This document shows, piece after piece, positions 5,212-5,711 of a stretch of DNA of 5,711 nucleotides. The notes below the pieces were generated by a model. That model was not told the origin of the DNA. It did not search any database and saw nothing but the letters and a program-made list of their open reading frames with translations. The stretch is from Chroococcidiopsidaceae cyanobacterium CP_BM_RX_35 (GTDB lineage: Bacteria > Cyanobacteriota > Cyanobacteriia > Cyanobacteriales > Chroococcidiopsidaceae), in assembly GCA_019242465.1 (NCBI GenBank), contig JAFAVL010000055.1:1-5711 (forward strand). Direction: 5' to 3'. Every line of letters begins with the position of its first letter. Position 1 is the stretch's first letter. The position numbers and the translations under genes are program-made.

Positions 5212-5711
5212 TTACAAACTGACAATCCCGCGTTTAACGGCAGCAATCACGGCTTGGGTGCGATCGCTCACGCCCAACTTGCTTAAAATTCGATTGACGT
5301 GGGTTTTGACAGTATTCTCACTGATACTTAAGGCAGTCGCAATATCTAGATTGCTCATGCCTTGCGCCATTAAGCCAAGTACCTCCAACTCTCGTTCCCT
5401 TAGTTCTGGATTATTCAGGCGCTGCACCAGTTTTGCTCCCACGTCTGGTGGAATGTACTGCTGACCACGAGCAACGGTGCGAATCGCATTCAGCAACTCA
5501 TTGGATTTAGTATCCTTGAGGAGAAAGCCTTGAGCACCAGAGCGCAATCCACGATAGATATCTTCATCCCTATCGTAGGTGGTTAGCACGATAATCCGGG
5601 CAGGTTTAAATTCAGCACAAATTGCCCTGATGGCTTCCACCCCTCCGACTTCGGGCATTCGCAAATCCATCAGCGTTACATCTGGTTTGTATTCCCGAAA
5701 GTGATCGATCG
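5212..5711 (-). CDS. NarL/FixJ-family response regulator with LuxR-type HTH, N-terminus outside the window
   Basis: The frame is open through the right edge, giving 165 C-terminal residues of a protein normally near 210-220. The part seen begins I-D-H-F-R-E-Y-K-P-D-V-T-L-MDLRMP; the aspartate in L-M-D (codon 5665-5667) is the expected phosphorylation site. The receiver domain continues with IIVLTTYD (switch threonine) and GFLLKD (conserved lysine). The LuxR/GerE helix-turn-helix domain follows: LRERELEVLGLMAQGMSN, LDIATALSISENTVKTHV and NRILSKLGVSDRTQAV. Such proteins are phosphorylated by a sensor kinase, dimerise and bind promoters. The kinase would probably be encoded just beyond 5711, but this cannot be seen. 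The ATG at 5668-5670 is internal to the receiver domain and is not the start. The DsbA-like gene follows 288 bases downstream on the same strand, probably as a separate unit. Confidence 0.95.
   Translation of the reverse strand, partial: IDHFREYKPDVTLMDLRMPEVGGVEAIRAICAEFKPARIIVLTTYDRDEDIYRGLRSGAQGFLLKDTKSNELLNAIRTVARGQQYIPPDVGAKLVQRLNNPELRERELEVLGLMAQGMSNLDIATALSISENTVKTHVNRILSKLGVSDRTQAVIAAVKRGIVSL
5260..5267. repeat. HIP1 octamer GCGATCGC
   Basis: A perfect third HIP1 copy, within the response regulator codons for V-S-D-R-T near its C-terminus. Confidence 0.8.

Overview
The window looks like a piece of a cyanobacterial chromosome, probably from a filamentous or Chroococcidiopsis-like lineage. 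The evidence is three perfect copies of the HIP1 octamer GCGATCGC, moderate GC content, weak or absent Shine-Dalgarno sites at several genes, protein families with a familiar cyanobacterial flavour, and intergenic spaces littered with decayed mobile DNA. The lineage is inferred from these traits; no marker gene is present.

Every convincing gene lies on the minus strand, so transcription runs from high to low coordinates. Read that way, the window holds: (i) a NarL/LuxR-type response regulator whose N-terminus is cut off by the right edge (5212-5711); (ii) a spacer with a hairpin and a low-complexity dispersed-repeat-like segment; (iii) a DsbA-family thioredoxin-fold protein whose expected CxxC active site reads S-S-R-S (4366-4923); (iv) an AraC-family DNA-binding domain without its sensory N-terminal domain (3895-4236); (v) a 513-base gene-free stretch containing, on the plus strand, the left end and first codons of a decayed IS6-family insertion sequence (3454 to about 3623); (vi) a flavin-dependent monooxygenase of the acyl-CoA dehydrogenase fold, HsaA/HpaH oxygenase type (2182-3381); (vii) a 329-base spacer with a 22-bp inverted repeat enclosing about 214 bp, which looks like a MITE; (viii) an exported gamma-glutamyltransferase (140-1852); and (ix) at the left edge, the first ten codons of another minus-strand gene, possibly an MBL-fold hydrolase.

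I see no evidence that these genes form one pathway. Spacings of 76 to several hundred bases, remnants of at least two different mobile elements and a possibly truncated regulator suggest a rearranged accessory region, not an operon. The observations most worth following are the cysteine-free DsbA-like active site (three point changes away from a normal CPRC motif), the IS6 remnant with its outer end facing the monooxygenase gene, and the MITE-like element between the monooxygenase and ggt. I did not find a convincing new multi-gene system.
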